From Agrostemma githago (Eukaryota > Streptophyta > Magnoliopsida > Caryophyllales > Caryophyllaceae): DNA of 64,000 bases. The notes beneath the pieces were generated by a model, which saw nothing but the letters and a program-made list of their open reading frames with translations, made no database searches and was not told where the DNA came from. Below are positions 24,133 through 37,554 of the stretch, piece after piece. The stretch is from contig OY288251.1 of the NCBI GenBank assembly GCA_958450325.1, forward strand, positions 69,581,666-69,645,665, given 5' to 3'. Position numbers and translations under genes: made by a program. Every line of letters begins with the position of its first letter. The stretch's first letter is position 1.

Positions 24133-27100
24133 CTATTGCTCATCGTTAGGCATCTCCTGGCCAAGGCCACCTTGGGCAATTCTGTAGTAGAGGATACCCA
24201 TCGTTGCCATGCATGCCCTACAACAACCAAACATCAATTATTGAATTATTTTCAGCTCAGTGCCCAAGGTTACTTTCACTAATTGCAGTCTTTTTTTTTG
24301 GCAAACAACAACAGAGCCTTAGTCCCAAAATGATTTGGGGTCGGCTAATATTACTCATTCTTCCAAATTATCAAAGGCTTTTTTGGCAAAATTAGGTGCA
24401 ATTTCATGTTCATCTCTTTTCTTTCACTATCATGTTGAAAAACCCATGAGCACTTGGATCATTTGGCAAGGGGTTGGTCTAGCTCAACCAAAGGTCCCGA
24501 GTTCGAGCCTCGGGAAGGCAGCAACGTTAAAACTCATGAGGGAGAGCTTTACCGCCCATGAGGTCCTACAACGAATGGTTTACACACACAAAATATCATG
24601 TTGAAAAACGTCATTTAGATAATTTAAGTGTGCTATAACTAATGCCACAAAGATACGAAAAAAAATTAAAAATCGGGTCAACAAATATGCCAAAAATAGG
24701 CTACCAAATATTAGTAGTAAAGACTCTAGGGCACCAAAAGCCATATCAAAAGCTATGTACCAAAGAAAACACTTGAAAAATAGAAACACAACAGAGTATA
24801 AATCAGCATAAATTATAAAGAGCAAACCCCAGATATGAAGCTAGTCAGCCTAATGAACCCAGAGAATCCAAGACACCCTTATATGCATTATTGCAGTCTG
24901 CAGACACTGATCTTAATATCTTACATGCTTGATGTTTCTAGTGTCCATTTGTCGCAAATAATATTACAAGATAAAAGCATGATCCTGTGAGTAGTCTTAC
25001 ATGTGACATTCTTTTGGAAGTTAAGAAACAACCCTACAAACCCCAGCCACCCATCCAAACAATGGCAGACACCAAGGTAAGCAGTTAAAACAGAGTAGAC
25101 AATGACATTGCGAGGATGAGAAAAAAAACTACATAACGGAGATAGCAAACGTTACATTATTGCCAAGATAAGGAGGATTTTTCTTGAATCCATTCTTGAA
25201 GATCTGGGTTGTCGCGTACGCCCTTCGCCACCATCGTCAGCATTTAAAGAGTCTTTGCGGGACGGTGCTGTCACCGGTAACGTAGGCAAAGCACTAGACC
25301 AAAAAGGCACTAATGCTCTTAGGAACTTGTGGCGGAAAGGACCTGCGACAATAACAAAAAGAGCAGCTATAACTAAGCAAAACCTACATTCTGGATAAGA
25401 AGTCAATCCAGCCAATAAAAGAAAACTCCAAACTCACTCCTTATCGATATGCAATATTTACTAAACAATCTCACCTCTTCGAGTATATTTCTTCTTGTTT
25501 CCATCCTCATCATCAGCAAAGTATGAAATTTCAGAATTTTGCCTTTCAACATGTATGTTGCCTTTCCTTGTTGTCGCCCCAGCCTGCAAAATTAAAAATT
25601 ACGGAGTAGTATCAAAAAGACGCATATGAGAACAACAGCTAAATTTGGAATTTAAAATAAATGTTAATCTTTTCTATCTTATTTGTCTTGTTATCCTACT
25701 TATCTGCTTCTCGAGTGCTCTTTCATCTCTCGCGTTCACTTTCTCATTTAAGGGGTTCCATTGGAAGGAAAGGCAAGAGGAAGTTTTGTGACTAATTAAA
25801 GAGAAAAGCAATGCGAAGTGTGGCAACTTAAAGGGAAAATGGGATGGAGTTCAGATCAATGATGATACCATTGAAGTAGGTGTCAGGTGTTTAAAGTCAA
25901 AGTCAAACATTGATAAGAGAGACCGCTTTGTTGTGAAGAGACAGTTTGGAAAGCTAAAATACTATATCAAGGTTAAACGAATTCACAAGGGATCTTTCCA
26001 ATGAATAAGGTTCAAGAATGGTGGTCTACGTTTTAGGAAAGTGAATGGAAGAGTCATGGCTTCAGTTTAGGAGACGAGATCTTGTTCGCTGTTGTCAATT
26101 GATAGCTTGATTTCTACTTCGCATTATATGAGTATGTAATATGAATATCACATTCACTTAAATTCATATCATATATATGTAGTTTAATGACATGATAGTA
26201 TGATACAACTTCATAAGATTTTATTTTGGCCGAAATGATACAACTTCATACAATATGGATACACTCAGCACGCCTACGGTTCGCAATTCGCCAAGAAGTG
26301 AGCTAATTCGGTAGCCCAGGTTGCGGAAGGTTTTCAAAGTCTTTCCATACTAAAACTCCCATCAAAATGAGATAATCTATAGTATATACTACGGAGTAAT
26401 ATTATTACTTTGTATCTAACAAGCCATCACACTATGTTATTTTTTTAAAGAGATTTTATGAAGCCATGTCACTTATTTTTTATTGGCCCAAATGTTTGGA
26501 AAATAAAAATTTTATTGAATATTATAGCATTAAATGGAAATAAGTGAAACTAAATACTCCTATTAAATTTGGACATCTAATAAAAAAATTGATTTACATT
26601 TTTATTTATTTATTTATTTTTATTCTGTTATATCCTTAATTTCATTTTGTAATCAGTAAACTAGCCACAACACGATTCTTAAAATTTGCTTTATGTCAAA
26701 CATTCAAGGTTAGAGCTATTTTGTCAATTCATGCTCTTACTTAAGTCACTGATGTGCTATTCCTAAATGCAAATCATATGTGACAATATTCTTTAACGAA
26801 TAACAAAATTTACCAATAGTATAAAATAAAGTGCGGTCTGCTTTCAACAATATAACTAATGTTGGCATTTAATTTACTGGTTGATAAACGGTTGGCAGAT
26901 AGTCATTTATTTATACATATGACATGTCTTGAGTGACACAAAATTCTTATCATGAGGATGCAAATCTTAAGAAAAAATCAAATGTCATAGCAGCTTACAA
27001 TGAAAGTTTTTTTGTTAATTCACAATCAACTGTATTGATCAATGATTAATGCATCTAAAGACAGGGACTGCGAGTCTAAAAGTTGAATATACTTCAACTG

Positions 27101-30100
27101 AAGTAAGGTAGGCGCAAAGATGGCCTCGCGAGTTTCGCGGGACATAAACCTAGTTAGTGCTAATTAGAAGGCAAGGTAAACTATAAGGGTTATTAATACG
27201 AAGTAATACTGAAGGTGGGTTTGGTCTAGGTGAAGCACACAACTCTATCTAAAACAAACAACTTGATAGACAGGAAGCTAATTAGCAAAAAAGAATGTAT
27301 TTAGGATTAACTTACAGTCGCAGCAGTTCCCGGTTTAACATATTCGTGATTCACAGAAAGAGAACTAGATGGTGAAGAGCCATCGATATCCACAAAAGCA
27401 GAGCCCGCCCCAGCTCCAGATGCCGCTTCACTTCTTAGTCCTTCAGAACCACCAGGTCCAGATACATGCTTCAAGGGATCTGAAGTAAAAGCAGGAGGCC
27501 CACGTCCTGGTGGAGTCAATGAGACAGGATGGTTTCCGAATACGTTCTTCTCAAGCCCCGTCTGCAAGATGGTAATTAGCAAACTGAAATTGACAGAAAA
27601 GCAACAATATACACTATGACATATTCAAAAAGAACAATATACAATTTGACATACAGCCAGCCACATATCATGCATGTTTGCCAGTAAAATAACATAAAGA
27701 TAGATAGAATCAAAGCTGTAGACTCACAAATCTTGATATTTAAGCAGCATACAATCATAACAATAATTGAAGTTGAGCACTCTTGAGCCAGGTTGTTTCA
27801 GCATTCATTTTCAGGCTTTCAATCTCCAAATAGACGAATGGAGTTATCTAGTTTATTCAAAGATCTAATCATTGGAAACTTAATCCTCTGTCAACAATTT
27901 ACTCACTTATCATTTGAGCATCGAACATTTGGACTTCGAGGCTTGGGCAACATTGTAAGCTGCGCCTATTGCTTAAAAACCAACATGTTAACTGAAGATA
28001 TCTCAAATGCCTATAGTAGTCTTACTTGTGTACGAGGGTACATACCGATAAGTCCTACACTCATTCCTTGCATGTTCAAAACGCGCAAAGCTTGTTTCCA
28101 AACAACCCATAATGAGAAGTGCATCGCCCCACTACTACTTAACAAATAGAAAGCATACAATTTTATGAGTCATTTTACTTTACTCCGACATTTTCCAGAA
28201 CCAATCAATAGCGCATCGCATGGTTCCGTTAGGAAGTAAATGATAAATCAGTTTTATTATTAAAGACAAAATGAACGGGTTCATATTTCTGATAAACGGA
28301 GTATACGAGCCTCGTTTTCAGCAAAGAATTTTTTTAATGATTCTAGTAAAGGAAATAGCAACTCTTACATTAGACGGTATAAACTTCTACTCCATATCTT
28401 AAACAATTCTATGCATGTGACTATGTGAGCATAACAATTACAGCAAAATGACACACACACACACACACACACATTCTTATTAGCCTACCAAACAAAGGAA
28501 AAAACAAAGAAGAAAGGGTAAGTATAACTTCAGGTACTGAAACGCTTTGGCAATTACATTAGCAACAACTTGACCATAATTTGTTGTTGCCACATGAGCC
28601 TCCAACAAATAGTGAACATTTCAAAAAAAAAAATACACATTAATACATCAATTATTGCATTAATAAGAAGTAAAAAGTAGTTAATGTGTTTCTGTTCCCC
28701 TGGGATTCACTTAGAAATGGCTTTATTTTGCAGAGATGGAAAACAAAACAAGATTTAATGAACTTACTTGCATAACAACTTCCTTAAGCATTGAGTGAAG
28801 ACGTGATCCTGAATCCTTGAAATTTTTTGGCGGCCATATCTGCATCAGCAAAACAATACCAAAACTTATGGTACTCAGTATAACCAATTCAAAATAGAGA
28901 GGACAACAAGCGATAATAAGAGGATAGAATTATAGCAAAGAAGTAACCGTTCCTGCCCATTCAAATTTATGGTTATCATTTTTAGAACTATTAAAGATTG
29001 TTACCGCTAGGCGCAATTTAACCAATTGGTGAGATTGTGTTAATTAAGAATATGTGATGTAACAATGGGACATATAAAAGGAGTACATGAATCAGCACAT
29101 TTTGGCAACTATCTACTCTCATACCACGGACCATCATGATTTAACTACCTTGACAAGACTTTTACCAGAATTAAATCATGCATCTTATTAACTGACAACA
29201 AACATTTACTTTCTTTAGTTCATCAATTTATAGTCGAGCAATTAACAGAACATGCATAACTGAGCTTATCAACATAACCTGAATAACCATGGGATTTTAC
29301 TCATTTACCAAGGCAAATTGCAGCAGAGTAAGAGAATAGTAAGAAAGAAACAGCAACTTTTCAAGAAAAGGAAACTTACTGAAGTTGAGCATGCAGGGCA
29401 GACATACCCAGCTGGTGCAGTGTGTGGAGGAAAACTCTTCAAATGAGAAGCCAAGCAATTTGTATGAATAACATCTGTGAAAAGTGGATCGTTTAATTTA
29501 TACTATCATTCAATAAACAATAAAGTCCAAAGAGAAGGTCTTAAACAATCCGATAATTAACATACGTAAGCAACCAAGCCGCGTAGTTTGAGGATCTGTC
29601 CCTTCTTCAAGCACAGCATTACATTTACAGCAATTAGGAGGCCAATCATAATCTCCATCAATCACCCACTCAGAGTAAGTGCGGACCTAATTAAAAAAGG
29701 GAAAAAAGAAAATCAGCTACATGAATATGTCAGGTAAATACTTACCTCAATACAAGTTAGTGTAACTATACAACAGCTAAAATTACTTTCAAATCATCAA
29801 TGCATTAGTAACATAGTTTGGATGACCGCCTTATCTCCGCACCATATATCAAATCTCACTCTGTATCAAAGGAGCCAAACAGAAATCTGACTAGAAGTAG
29901 TCCAGCGGACAATGCACTATCATGCTCTCTCAGATCAAAATTAAGATGGTTCTAATACCATGGACCACTTTACAAAAAAAGTGACAATGGAGTCATGACC
30001 TTATCTGACTCATACAACTCGCCAAATATGTAGATAAGTCATGGTTTGCCGCTTGCGCCAATTACAACAATTGCGCAACCATGACATTCCATGGCAAATT

Positions 30101-31481
30101 TTGCTCGCACAGGTAGAGGTGGCAAATATTGATACGACGCAAACCCGGCACAAAATTACGGGTTAGGATTGAGAGTGTGTAACCCATTTATGTAATTTGC
30201 ATTGACGCAAACACGGCAGAAATATTTAATGGGTCAGGTAAGGGTTGAACTCTTCTAACACGAACCCAACATGAATAACTCATTATTAATCATATAAAGG
30301 GATTATAATTGGGTTGGTTGAGTCGATTACCTACTTAAAATATTAGACGATACAATCATACAATATTTTATTCATTATTTTGGGTTAATTGGTCATAAAA
30401 GTTGGTTAAGTTAAATGATTTAAGGGGTTACACGGGTTAAGGGGGTTGATAGTGACCCGACCAAGGAAAATGGGTTAAATAAGTCGGGTTTGGTTATAGA
30501 AAAGTTAAATGGTTTGGGTATGGGGTTAAACAATCGACATGATTATGTAATTAGGACGAGTTTGGGTTGGGAGGATAATGATCCGTTTAAGAAGGACACG
30601 AACACGACAATCGAAATTGTATAAGCTATGGGATCAAATCATCACATACATTCCCCTTATACCCCCAAGTCCCCAACAGGCACCAATTTCCTTAATCCTT
30701 ACCCTCTGCAAAAAGTGAAAGGGGAACAAACATATCAAACCCGTTTATGCTAGGAAACATACCACACAAATTTGGTGTTCAGGGAAGCATATGCACTCGC
30801 CACAAACAGGAACCTTGTGCACGAAACAGTACAATTTAGTTGCCTGAAAAATGAAACAAGAACGATCAATTAAACATCGTATTTAAAAGCTGATTGAAAT
30901 CATAAAAATAATTGAACTTGTATAGCCAAACAAATTAGTGTTCATGAACACATTTTGGACAGAAATCGGACAAACACCACTCGACTATAGTTTCCTGATT
31001 CAAAGTAATATCACCAGTAGATCATACAGACGAAACTTGGACAAAAACAGCTCAATTACGCCGTGCAGCGACATTCCCATCATCAATAGAAGATAAACAA
31101 CAGAGAACAGAGCAATCTACGACATCCGATTTCACTCTAAAAACTAGCATTACACCACATCATGCCATTCTCTAACATAATGCAATCAGTCGTAACAACA
31201 TTCATCAATCAAACAGCAATTGATTCCACTTTCGGACTCGAATTGCTCATCAACCAGCTCAAAAACCCCTAAATTGAAGAGATCACTCGACGATTAAACC
31301 ATTACACATCCAAAACCCCAAGATCAATCAAATGTTGAACACTAAACGCGCGCGATCGGAAATCCAGCACATTAAACAACAAATCGAAATCAATCGAAAA
31401 CTGATTAGAGTAGATTATAAGAATCAAAATAAAATGTGGAGAGAAAGAAAGACTGACTTTACGACACTTGCAGACCACCAT
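24133..31481 (-). CDS. ZFPL1: ZFPL1-type zinc finger membrane protein, 9 exons
   Basis: This is the plant homolog of zinc finger protein-like 1, an integral cis-Golgi membrane protein with cytosolic B-box-like and RING-like fingers that in animals supports Golgi organisation through GM130. Exons in coding order: 31481-31458, 30843-30763, 29686-29566, 29474-29380, 28839-28768, 27561-27316, 25583-25475, 25342-25156, 24217-24133; 339 residues. The N-terminus MVVCKCRKATKLYCFVHKVP begins the first finger. CCKCNAVL (54-61) through HTNCLASHL to YVCPACSTS forms the RING-like finger (to about 107). A Ser/Gly/Pro-rich linker follows (108-290). The C-terminal membrane helix is split between the last two exons (about 304-322: KILLILAIM, then ACMATMGILYY). 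The exon 8 donor overlaps a TAA stop, so retention of the final 938-base intron would truncate this helix. That intron also contains a SINE. Confidence 0.92.
24289..24345. repeat. Repeat-derived AACAACAACAGAGCCTTAGTCCC segment
   Basis: The plus strand carries CAACAACAGAGCCTTAGTCC, then ATGATTTGGGGTCGGCT, a phrase I recognise as common in dispersed plant repeats. It lies in the last ZFPL1 intron beside the SINE. The family assignment is not certain. Confidence 0.35.
24444..24593 (+). mobile_element. SINE with perfect 16-bp target-site duplication
   Basis: This 150-base element is flanked by perfect direct repeats TATCATGTTGAAAAAC at 24,428-24,443 and 24,594-24,609. Inside are a tRNA-like A-box (TGGTCTAGCTCAACC) and B-box (GAGTTCGAGCCTC), a GGGAAGGCAGC phrase and a short 3' tail ACACACACAAAA. 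A long duplication at random sequence with Pol III boxes is diagnostic of a retroposed SINE. It lies in the last intron of the ZFPL1 gene, antisense to that gene. Confidence 0.88.
28451..28472. repeat. (AC)11 microsatellite in ZFPL1 intron
   Basis: Eleven AC dinucleotides in tandem lie in intron 5 of the ZFPL1 gene. Confidence 0.95.
30114..30615. mobile_element. Degenerate hAT-type element related to 1041-1490
   Basis: It begins TAGAGGTGGCAAATATTG, which matches the hAT terminus seen at 1041, and continues with degenerate ACCCATTTATGTAA and GGTTGAACTC phrases of the same family, ending near AAGGACACGAACACGACAA. The right terminus and target duplication are not recognisable. It lies in intron 2 of the ZFPL1 gene. 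Confidence 0.55.
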
Positions 31482-32313
31482 TGCTGATGTAACGCTTCGA
31501 GAATTGGTGTTGATTCAGGAATTATGATGTGAATTGAGGAATGGATGAATCGTGAAATTGGAGGTGGTAAATCTGAAGATGAATTTAGGAATTAGGTGGT
31601 GAACGTGGAGTGGATGAAGATGAAGATGAAATAGAGGAGATTAGCGATACGACCATAAGTCCATAACTGTAAGGATGAAGGAAGGAAGGAGAGGAGAGGT
31701 GCGTGTAAATGTGTGTTACTACTGTAATTTGTTACACATACACTCCCTCACTTTTATTCCCACCATCATCCTCATTCACTCACTATTGGTGAGGATGACG
31801 CATTGTGTGATACTCCGTAAAATGTTATTCTTGGTTGCGATAAAAATATCCGTTTTAAGTTTATAATGGGTCAAATAAATGAGATATGACAAACTCGTGT
31901 ATAAGGTAATATAGGAAAAGATTGTTGATAATTTCCTCCTAGTTGGATATATTTGACTCGTTTTAACGTAATGACGGATATAACTGTCACAAGAAAGACC
32001 AACTGATATTAAACCTCCATCATCATACATCAATATAAGCCGAGTAAATAATCATTACCTCGGAATACACACAACAACAAACACTAGCCACAAAAATACG
32101 GAGTATTCTTTTACAAAGTCGACAACTACACATAATCAACGCATTTACGCATCGTTACATCATGTATGGTTCTACCTAAACATACATAATTAGCTATAAC
32201 TGTGCTTACTACACTAGTCTATCGGGGTTACAACAACCTAATTACCACCTAACCGACTAGGGCATCGGGACAAAACACACATATGCATAGGCTGCTCAGA
32301 CTCCTATTACTCA

Positions 32314-32522
32314 TACTCCCTCCGTTCCAAACTTCCAATGAATTGCATGCCTTTTCTTTTGGCACCAAGGGTAAGGATCCAACGAGGGAGTGACATGTGG
32401 AGTAAAACTCATGAGAATGGTCAAATTGCATATAAAAAACATTCCTAAAATAGAAAGACAAACAATTCATTGAGACGCCCCAATATGATATAGGCAAACA
32501 ATTCATTGGAACGGAGGGAGCA
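32314..32522. mobile_element. Stowaway MITE (same family as 17,178)
   Basis: It starts TACTCCCTCCGTTCC and ends GGAACGGAGGGAGCA; the right TA has decayed to CA. The interior is the inverse of the element at 17,178-17,370, including ACCAAGGGTAAGG and GTGACATGTGGAG. Confidence 0.88.
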
Positions 32523-32665
32523 TTACACTCTTCTTAAAGGAACTTCATTCTTAAGCTCACCAATTTGACCTCATGACCGATAGTACTCGACGTTGGACAG
32601 TAGTCACTTATTAACAGTATCAACTTACTCACCAACCCGATGTTTTGACAATGCAAAATGGTACT

Positions 32666-32887
32666 TACTCCCTCCTAGTTTTTTATTTCTTCCCATTTTT
32701 TTGGGCACAAAAATTAAGAAAGTATTAAAGAATTGATTAAAGTTAGAAAATGTGAGGTATAAAGTAGAAATATGGTGGAGTTTGTGAGTAAATGAAAGAA
32801 TAAAGAATTGAAGGAAGAATAAAAAATTGATAAAAGTACAATAAAAAAATGGAAAAAGGAAAGATAAAAAAAAACTAGGAGGGAGTA
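32666..32887. mobile_element. Stowaway MITE, CTCCCTCCTAG family
   Basis: TA dinucleotides flank CTCCCTCCTAGTTTTTTAT and its inverse AAAAAAACTAGGAGGGAG. The interior is A-rich on the plus strand (GAAAGAATAAAGAATTGAAG). A left-end fragment of the same family lies near 41,943 in an F-box intron. Confidence 0.88.
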
Positions 32888-33459
32888 TATTACCGTCTAC
32901 CACTCTTGCAAAGAACTTCGTTCCGAAGTTCACAAACCTTATTTTTTAGAACCCGGTGCCCCGTTTTTTATTCATATTGTTAATTGAATTGAACTGGTTC
33001 AAACCCAAACCGATTTTTATAATCCGATATCTAAATATATTTGGGTTATCCTTGTTATAAACCGGTTTTTCTGAACCAATTTCCAAAACGGTTTTTTAAC
33101 CCGGTTTCACTACTATTTCAGAAACTCAAAAAGTGAAGGAATTTACATATTGAAACAATTTTTTCCCCGTTTAAAAGTGTAAGGCAACCACAAAAATCCA
33201 AATTTTCAGGTTTTTTAAAACTGAATTTCGATTTTTTGTCACCCCGGTCTCACGTTATACGGCACTCTTTATCCGTTATTATTGTTGTTAAGCATCATTT
33301 AGTCGATTGCGTTTTAATAAATGAAACCCATCGTCACTCATTTAGTCATTTGAATTTGAATTTTTGTGGCTCACTCCCTCCCCCAAATTAAACAAATCTT
33401 TCCGTTTTAAAACCCTCCTTTTCCTCTCTCCCTTCCTCAATTTCCGCCGGAGATCAGAT

Positions 33460-36400
33460 ATGACGGCGGTGGCGCCGCCAGTTACCGACAGAGAAATCTC
33501 AAATCCACCGACAGATGGCATCACCAACCTCCGTTTCTCCAATCACAGCGATCACCTCCTCGTTTCTTCCTGGGACAAGGTAATAATACTATCAACTATG
33601 ATTTGGGTTTTTAGGGTTTCTCTTTAATCAAATTGTTCACACATTTTCCATGTGATTATAAGCATACTTCAGCTTAATTTTAGTATGGGTTTCAAATTTT
33701 GGTTGATTGAAGAACTACCCACTTGTTAATTCAACAAAATATGACTTGGGTTTTGTAGGGTTTTAATGCAAATTGTTCAGAGATTTTATGATTTCACTTC
33801 AATTAGGACTCATATTTCAGCTTAGTTTTCTATTTCAATTGTCAATTTGACAAATTCTGATTTGGGTTTGATTACCCCTTTACATTCATGTGATTGATTG
33901 TAAAGTTGATTTTTTTTTTGGTTATTTTATCAACTGCCCAGTTATTAATTCGGCGAAATATGTGTTGGGTTTTGTGGGTTTTCCATTTAGACTGTTAGGT
34001 TGTATGATGCGAGTGCAAATGTGCTTCGAGGAGAGTTTAAACATGGCGGTCCTGTTCTAGACTGCTGCTTTCATGATGATTCTTCAGGGTTTAGTGCTTG
34101 CGGCGACTCAACTGTCAGACGGTATGCTAATTTATCTGTTTGAAATTTGTCGATGAATCATAGAAACTGCTCACATGCCTATTTTAATTGGATCTATTTC
34201 TTTTGGCATCTTAGGCTGGTTTTCAACCAGGGCAAAGAGGATATTTTGGGAAAGCATGACGCACATGTGCGATGTGTTGAATACTCATACACAACAGGTA
34301 TGTTTCCGTGAGACAACTTTGTCAGTTTAACTCAGAGTAACATCTTTTTCTTTCTCGCCCGTTTTCTTGCTTGTTGGTTACCTTGTAATTTTAGAATTGT
34401 ACGGAGTAGTTTGCATGGGTTCATAGTTGTGCTTGGCCGTTCGAGCTATTTTTCATTTCTTTCCTGTTTTGGCTTGTATCTTAGCAGTCATGAGACTTGT
34501 TATCGTTATCATGATGTGATGCCCTTGTTTGCAACTAGATGTATCATCAGTCATTCACAATTTTGTGCATCCTTCATCTAGTAGAAATGCTTGTGACATT
34601 TGAGATTAATATGTATGTAACAATGGAGGGATGCATTTTTGTTGGGTTTTATCGGTTTTATGGACTGTTCTGTTGCTGTCTATTTTTGTTGTCTTTTCAC
34701 ATGTTTAAGTTAGTGTGTGCATTAACTCTGTTCTACCTTATATTATATTCCAGGCCAAGTTATTACTGGTAGTTGGGATAGAACTCTCAAGTGTTGGGAT
34801 CCTAGAGGCGCGAGTGGTCAGGAGCGTACTCTTGTCGGAACATACCCTCAACCGGAGCGTGTTTATTCTATGTCTCTTGTTGGCCACAGATTAGTTGTAG
34901 CAACCGCAGGAAGGCATGTTAATGTCTATGATCTGCGAAATATGTCTCAACCTGAACAAAAGAGGGAGTCTTCTTTGAAATATCAGACCCGATGTGTGCG
35001 TAGTTATCCCAATGGAACAGGTATGGACTGGAAATAATAAGTATTTCTTTGTCGATTCATCACTATTCCTAGCAAGTAGTTCTTTGATGTTGAATGTAGA
35101 AACTGTTTTTATAAATGATGTTGAAAATTTTCCATCCTTCAAAATAGACATAAAACTTGTTACAGTTGAGTATGTCTTTTTACTCTGTCAAGTTTTCGGA
35201 TTGAAGTGAGACATGCTTAAACGGTGAGGTTGCTTCTTGATGATAGTTTACTGTTTTCAACTATTGGGCAGGTTATGCTCTGAGTTCAGTTGAAGGCCGA
35301 GTAGCAATGGAATTTTTTGATATGTCTGAAGCTGGTCAAGTTAAGAAGTGAGTTTCCCCTTTCCATTGACCTTTTGGTGAGATTGTGTGACATTTTAATT
35401 GCTACATCGTGGCACTGTGCTCAGCGTAGTACTGTTAAATCTGTGATCCATGCTTGACATAGTTTTGTTGCCCCATTTAGGGATGGAAGTAAGATGAATC
35501 CACTCGACAGACCCTCAAAATTGTTTCGGTCAAATCTAAGCTCGAACCCTAACTTAATTTGTAACCATTTTTTGGTATAGTTTTTTTGTTATTTTATGAT
35601 CTCCTCTGTTTCTTAGTGTATTCTCACCCTGAATAAAGTACAGAGTATAAAATATAATAATTGCAGATATCATCAAAAAATAAAATTACTTCCGTATATA
35701 TTAAGTGGGTGAAACGACAGTCAAAGTATAGTCTAGGATACCGTGTATAAACTACTCAAAGTACATGGGAGGAACAAAAGAAAAAAAGGAGGGGGTAATA
35801 CTTTTGAACAAAATAAAATGTAAAAGAAAACTGAATATTGTTGTTGATGCAGATATGCTTTCAAATGTCATCGGAGGTCAGAAGCAGGAAGAGACATTGT
35901 TTACCCTGTGAACGCCATTGCTTTCCATCCTATGTGAGTTACATGCATACTTGACAAGTTTCTGTCGTTATATTGATAAAGAATAGCTCAATTAATTGAG
36001 TTTTAAGCATTGTTAAGACACCTAATCCTAATGTAGGGAAAAACCTCAATGCACGTATGCTTCTACTATTTCGTTAGTTATGATTAATTCAAGAGTGCTC
36101 ATCGGATGTGTACCGATTGAGCAGAGAGATAATTTGTAACCAGATTGACAGTGAATTATTATTGCAAATTTTCTATTGGCTGGAATGTGAATCTGGGTAT
36201 TGTGATAATCCGGGTTTATGTAACTCACGAAACAGTATTCTGGATCAGTTTCCCTTTATTGACTGACTTCTATGTAACTTGCAGCTATGGGACATTTGCT
36301 ACTGGAGGTTGTGATGGCATTGTTAATGTATGGGACGGAAACAACAAAAAGAGGCTTTATCAGGTAAATACAATCACTTAGTTTTCTTGAAAAGTTTATA

Positions 36401-36981
36401 CTCCGTATGACATATACATTACCCCAGAATGAGTGATGTATATGTATATGTCACAGACGATTCATGATATAAATGGGCAGGTAAAGGAGTAGAATGTACG
36501 CTGCCTTACCTCTGAGTTAATAAGAATGTGATCATCGAATGTGAAAATTTCGTAAAAAGACCTTTCTATATACTCTCCCCTCCCATAATTTGATAAGTAG
36601 GAAGAAAAAGAACGGAAGCAATAATTAAAAGAAACACGATCCTAAAATAATTATTTTTGGGCTCTGCTGTCTATGTCTGTAACCTAACGTTAAGCCGTAT
36701 TTGTCTTGTGTGCCAGTATGCGAAGTACCCAACAAGCATAGCAGCATTGTCATTCAGTAGAGATGGTCGTCTCCTGGCTATCGCTTCAAGTTACACTTTT
36801 GAAGAAGGCGAAAAACCGTAAGACTATTTTGCATTTACATTTATTATGTTAAATTGTTGATATAAACCCTAACACAATCCAATGTTTTATTTGGTACAGT
36901 CATGAGCCTGATGCAATATTTGTTCGTAGCGTGAATGAAGTCGAAGTCAAACCAAAGCCTAAAGTCAATCCTCCTGCTTGA
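33460..36981 (+). CDS. BUB3.1: Mitotic checkpoint WD40 protein BUB3, 9 exons
   Basis: BUB3 is a seven-bladed WD40 adaptor that brings BUB1/BUBR1-type (MAD3) proteins to kinetochores for the spindle assembly checkpoint; the plant BUB3.1/3.2 types also act in phragmoplast microtubule organisation. Exons: 33460-33579, 33991-34121, 34215-34297, 34754-35020, 35272-35347, 35853-35933, 36285-36363, 36717-36817, 36900-36981; 339 residues, the family length. WD-type repeats can be read from residue 20 on: NLRFSNHSDHLLVSSWDK, VLDCCFHDD, ITGSWDRTLKCWDPRG, VVATAGRHVNVYDLRN, FATGGCDGIVNVWDGNN. The C-terminus FVRSVNEVEVKPKPK is characteristic of plant BUB3. The reading is uninterrupted. It is convergent with the ClpR1 gene, with 573 bases between the stop codons. 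Confidence 0.95.
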
Positions 36982-37554
36982 AGGACAGTCGACAGTTGAG
37001 CTGCTTTTGCTCACCATATTGTAGAGTTTGTCATTGTAGGTTTTAGTTTCACGCTGCTGCGCTCCTCGCTCAAGAAGCTTTAATTGAATTGTAAAAACTA
37101 GAGATGCAATTAGCTTTTTTCGTTCTTTCTTTCGATGGAACTGTTATCTTGCTATGATATCGAGGATGATTGTGTATGATTGCTTTCGCATATTATGGAA
37201 TTACAAAAAATGGCTTTTGCAATGGAGTTACACAAAATGGTTTATTAATCGTGCAATACAAAAACTAATTTCCTTTCAAAGAGCTAATTCAATACAGGAG
37301 TTATATACCAGAAAGCAGGAGGAAAAAGGAAGACATGACCCATGTGCATGGAATTTCTCATTAACATTAAAAACCATATCATTACATTATATTTTGCACC
37401 ACTAAACTACCATACTTCCGCCTATCGCCGTGAAAGTATAATTGAAACGAGTATTAAGCAAGTCGGAAGGCAGTTCAGGGGTCATACAGCACCGTATCAT
37501 GCAACGTAAGAGTTCAACGAGGGCTTTATCACTAAACTCAGGCATTCATGATGA
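36982..37554. other. Convergent 3' flanks of BUB3 and ClpR1
   Basis: This contains both 3' UTRs. No distinct element was recognised. The short ORF at 37,154-37,405 has no family resemblance. Confidence 0.5.

Larger units (their letters stand above)
31482..33459. other. Divergent intergenic region between ZFPL1 and BUB3
   Basis: This 2 kb region should hold both promoters. It contains two complete Stowaway elements (32,314-32,522 and 32,666-32,887). ORFs at 32,249-32,506 and 32,625-32,933 are mostly MITE sequence. CT-rich sequence at 33,420-33,440 is probably BUB3 5' leader. Confidence 0.5.

Noticed and set aside
24479..24520. Possible tRNA gene (A-box and B-box present)
   Set aside because: The boxes are too close, there is no acceptor stem pairing or anticodon arm, and the unit is bounded by a 16-bp duplication, so it is a SINE.
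25740..26110. Possible decayed retroelement coding stretch in ZFPL1 intron 6
   Set aside because: Some frames look vaguely coding but stops are frequent and no motif of reverse transcriptase or integrase could be read.
27793..28149. 118-codon plus-strand ORF
   Set aside because: It lies antisense in a ZFPL1 intron and shows no family resemblance.
37154..37405. 83-codon ORF after BUB3
   Set aside because: It lies in the 3' flank between convergent genes, with no recognisable domain.
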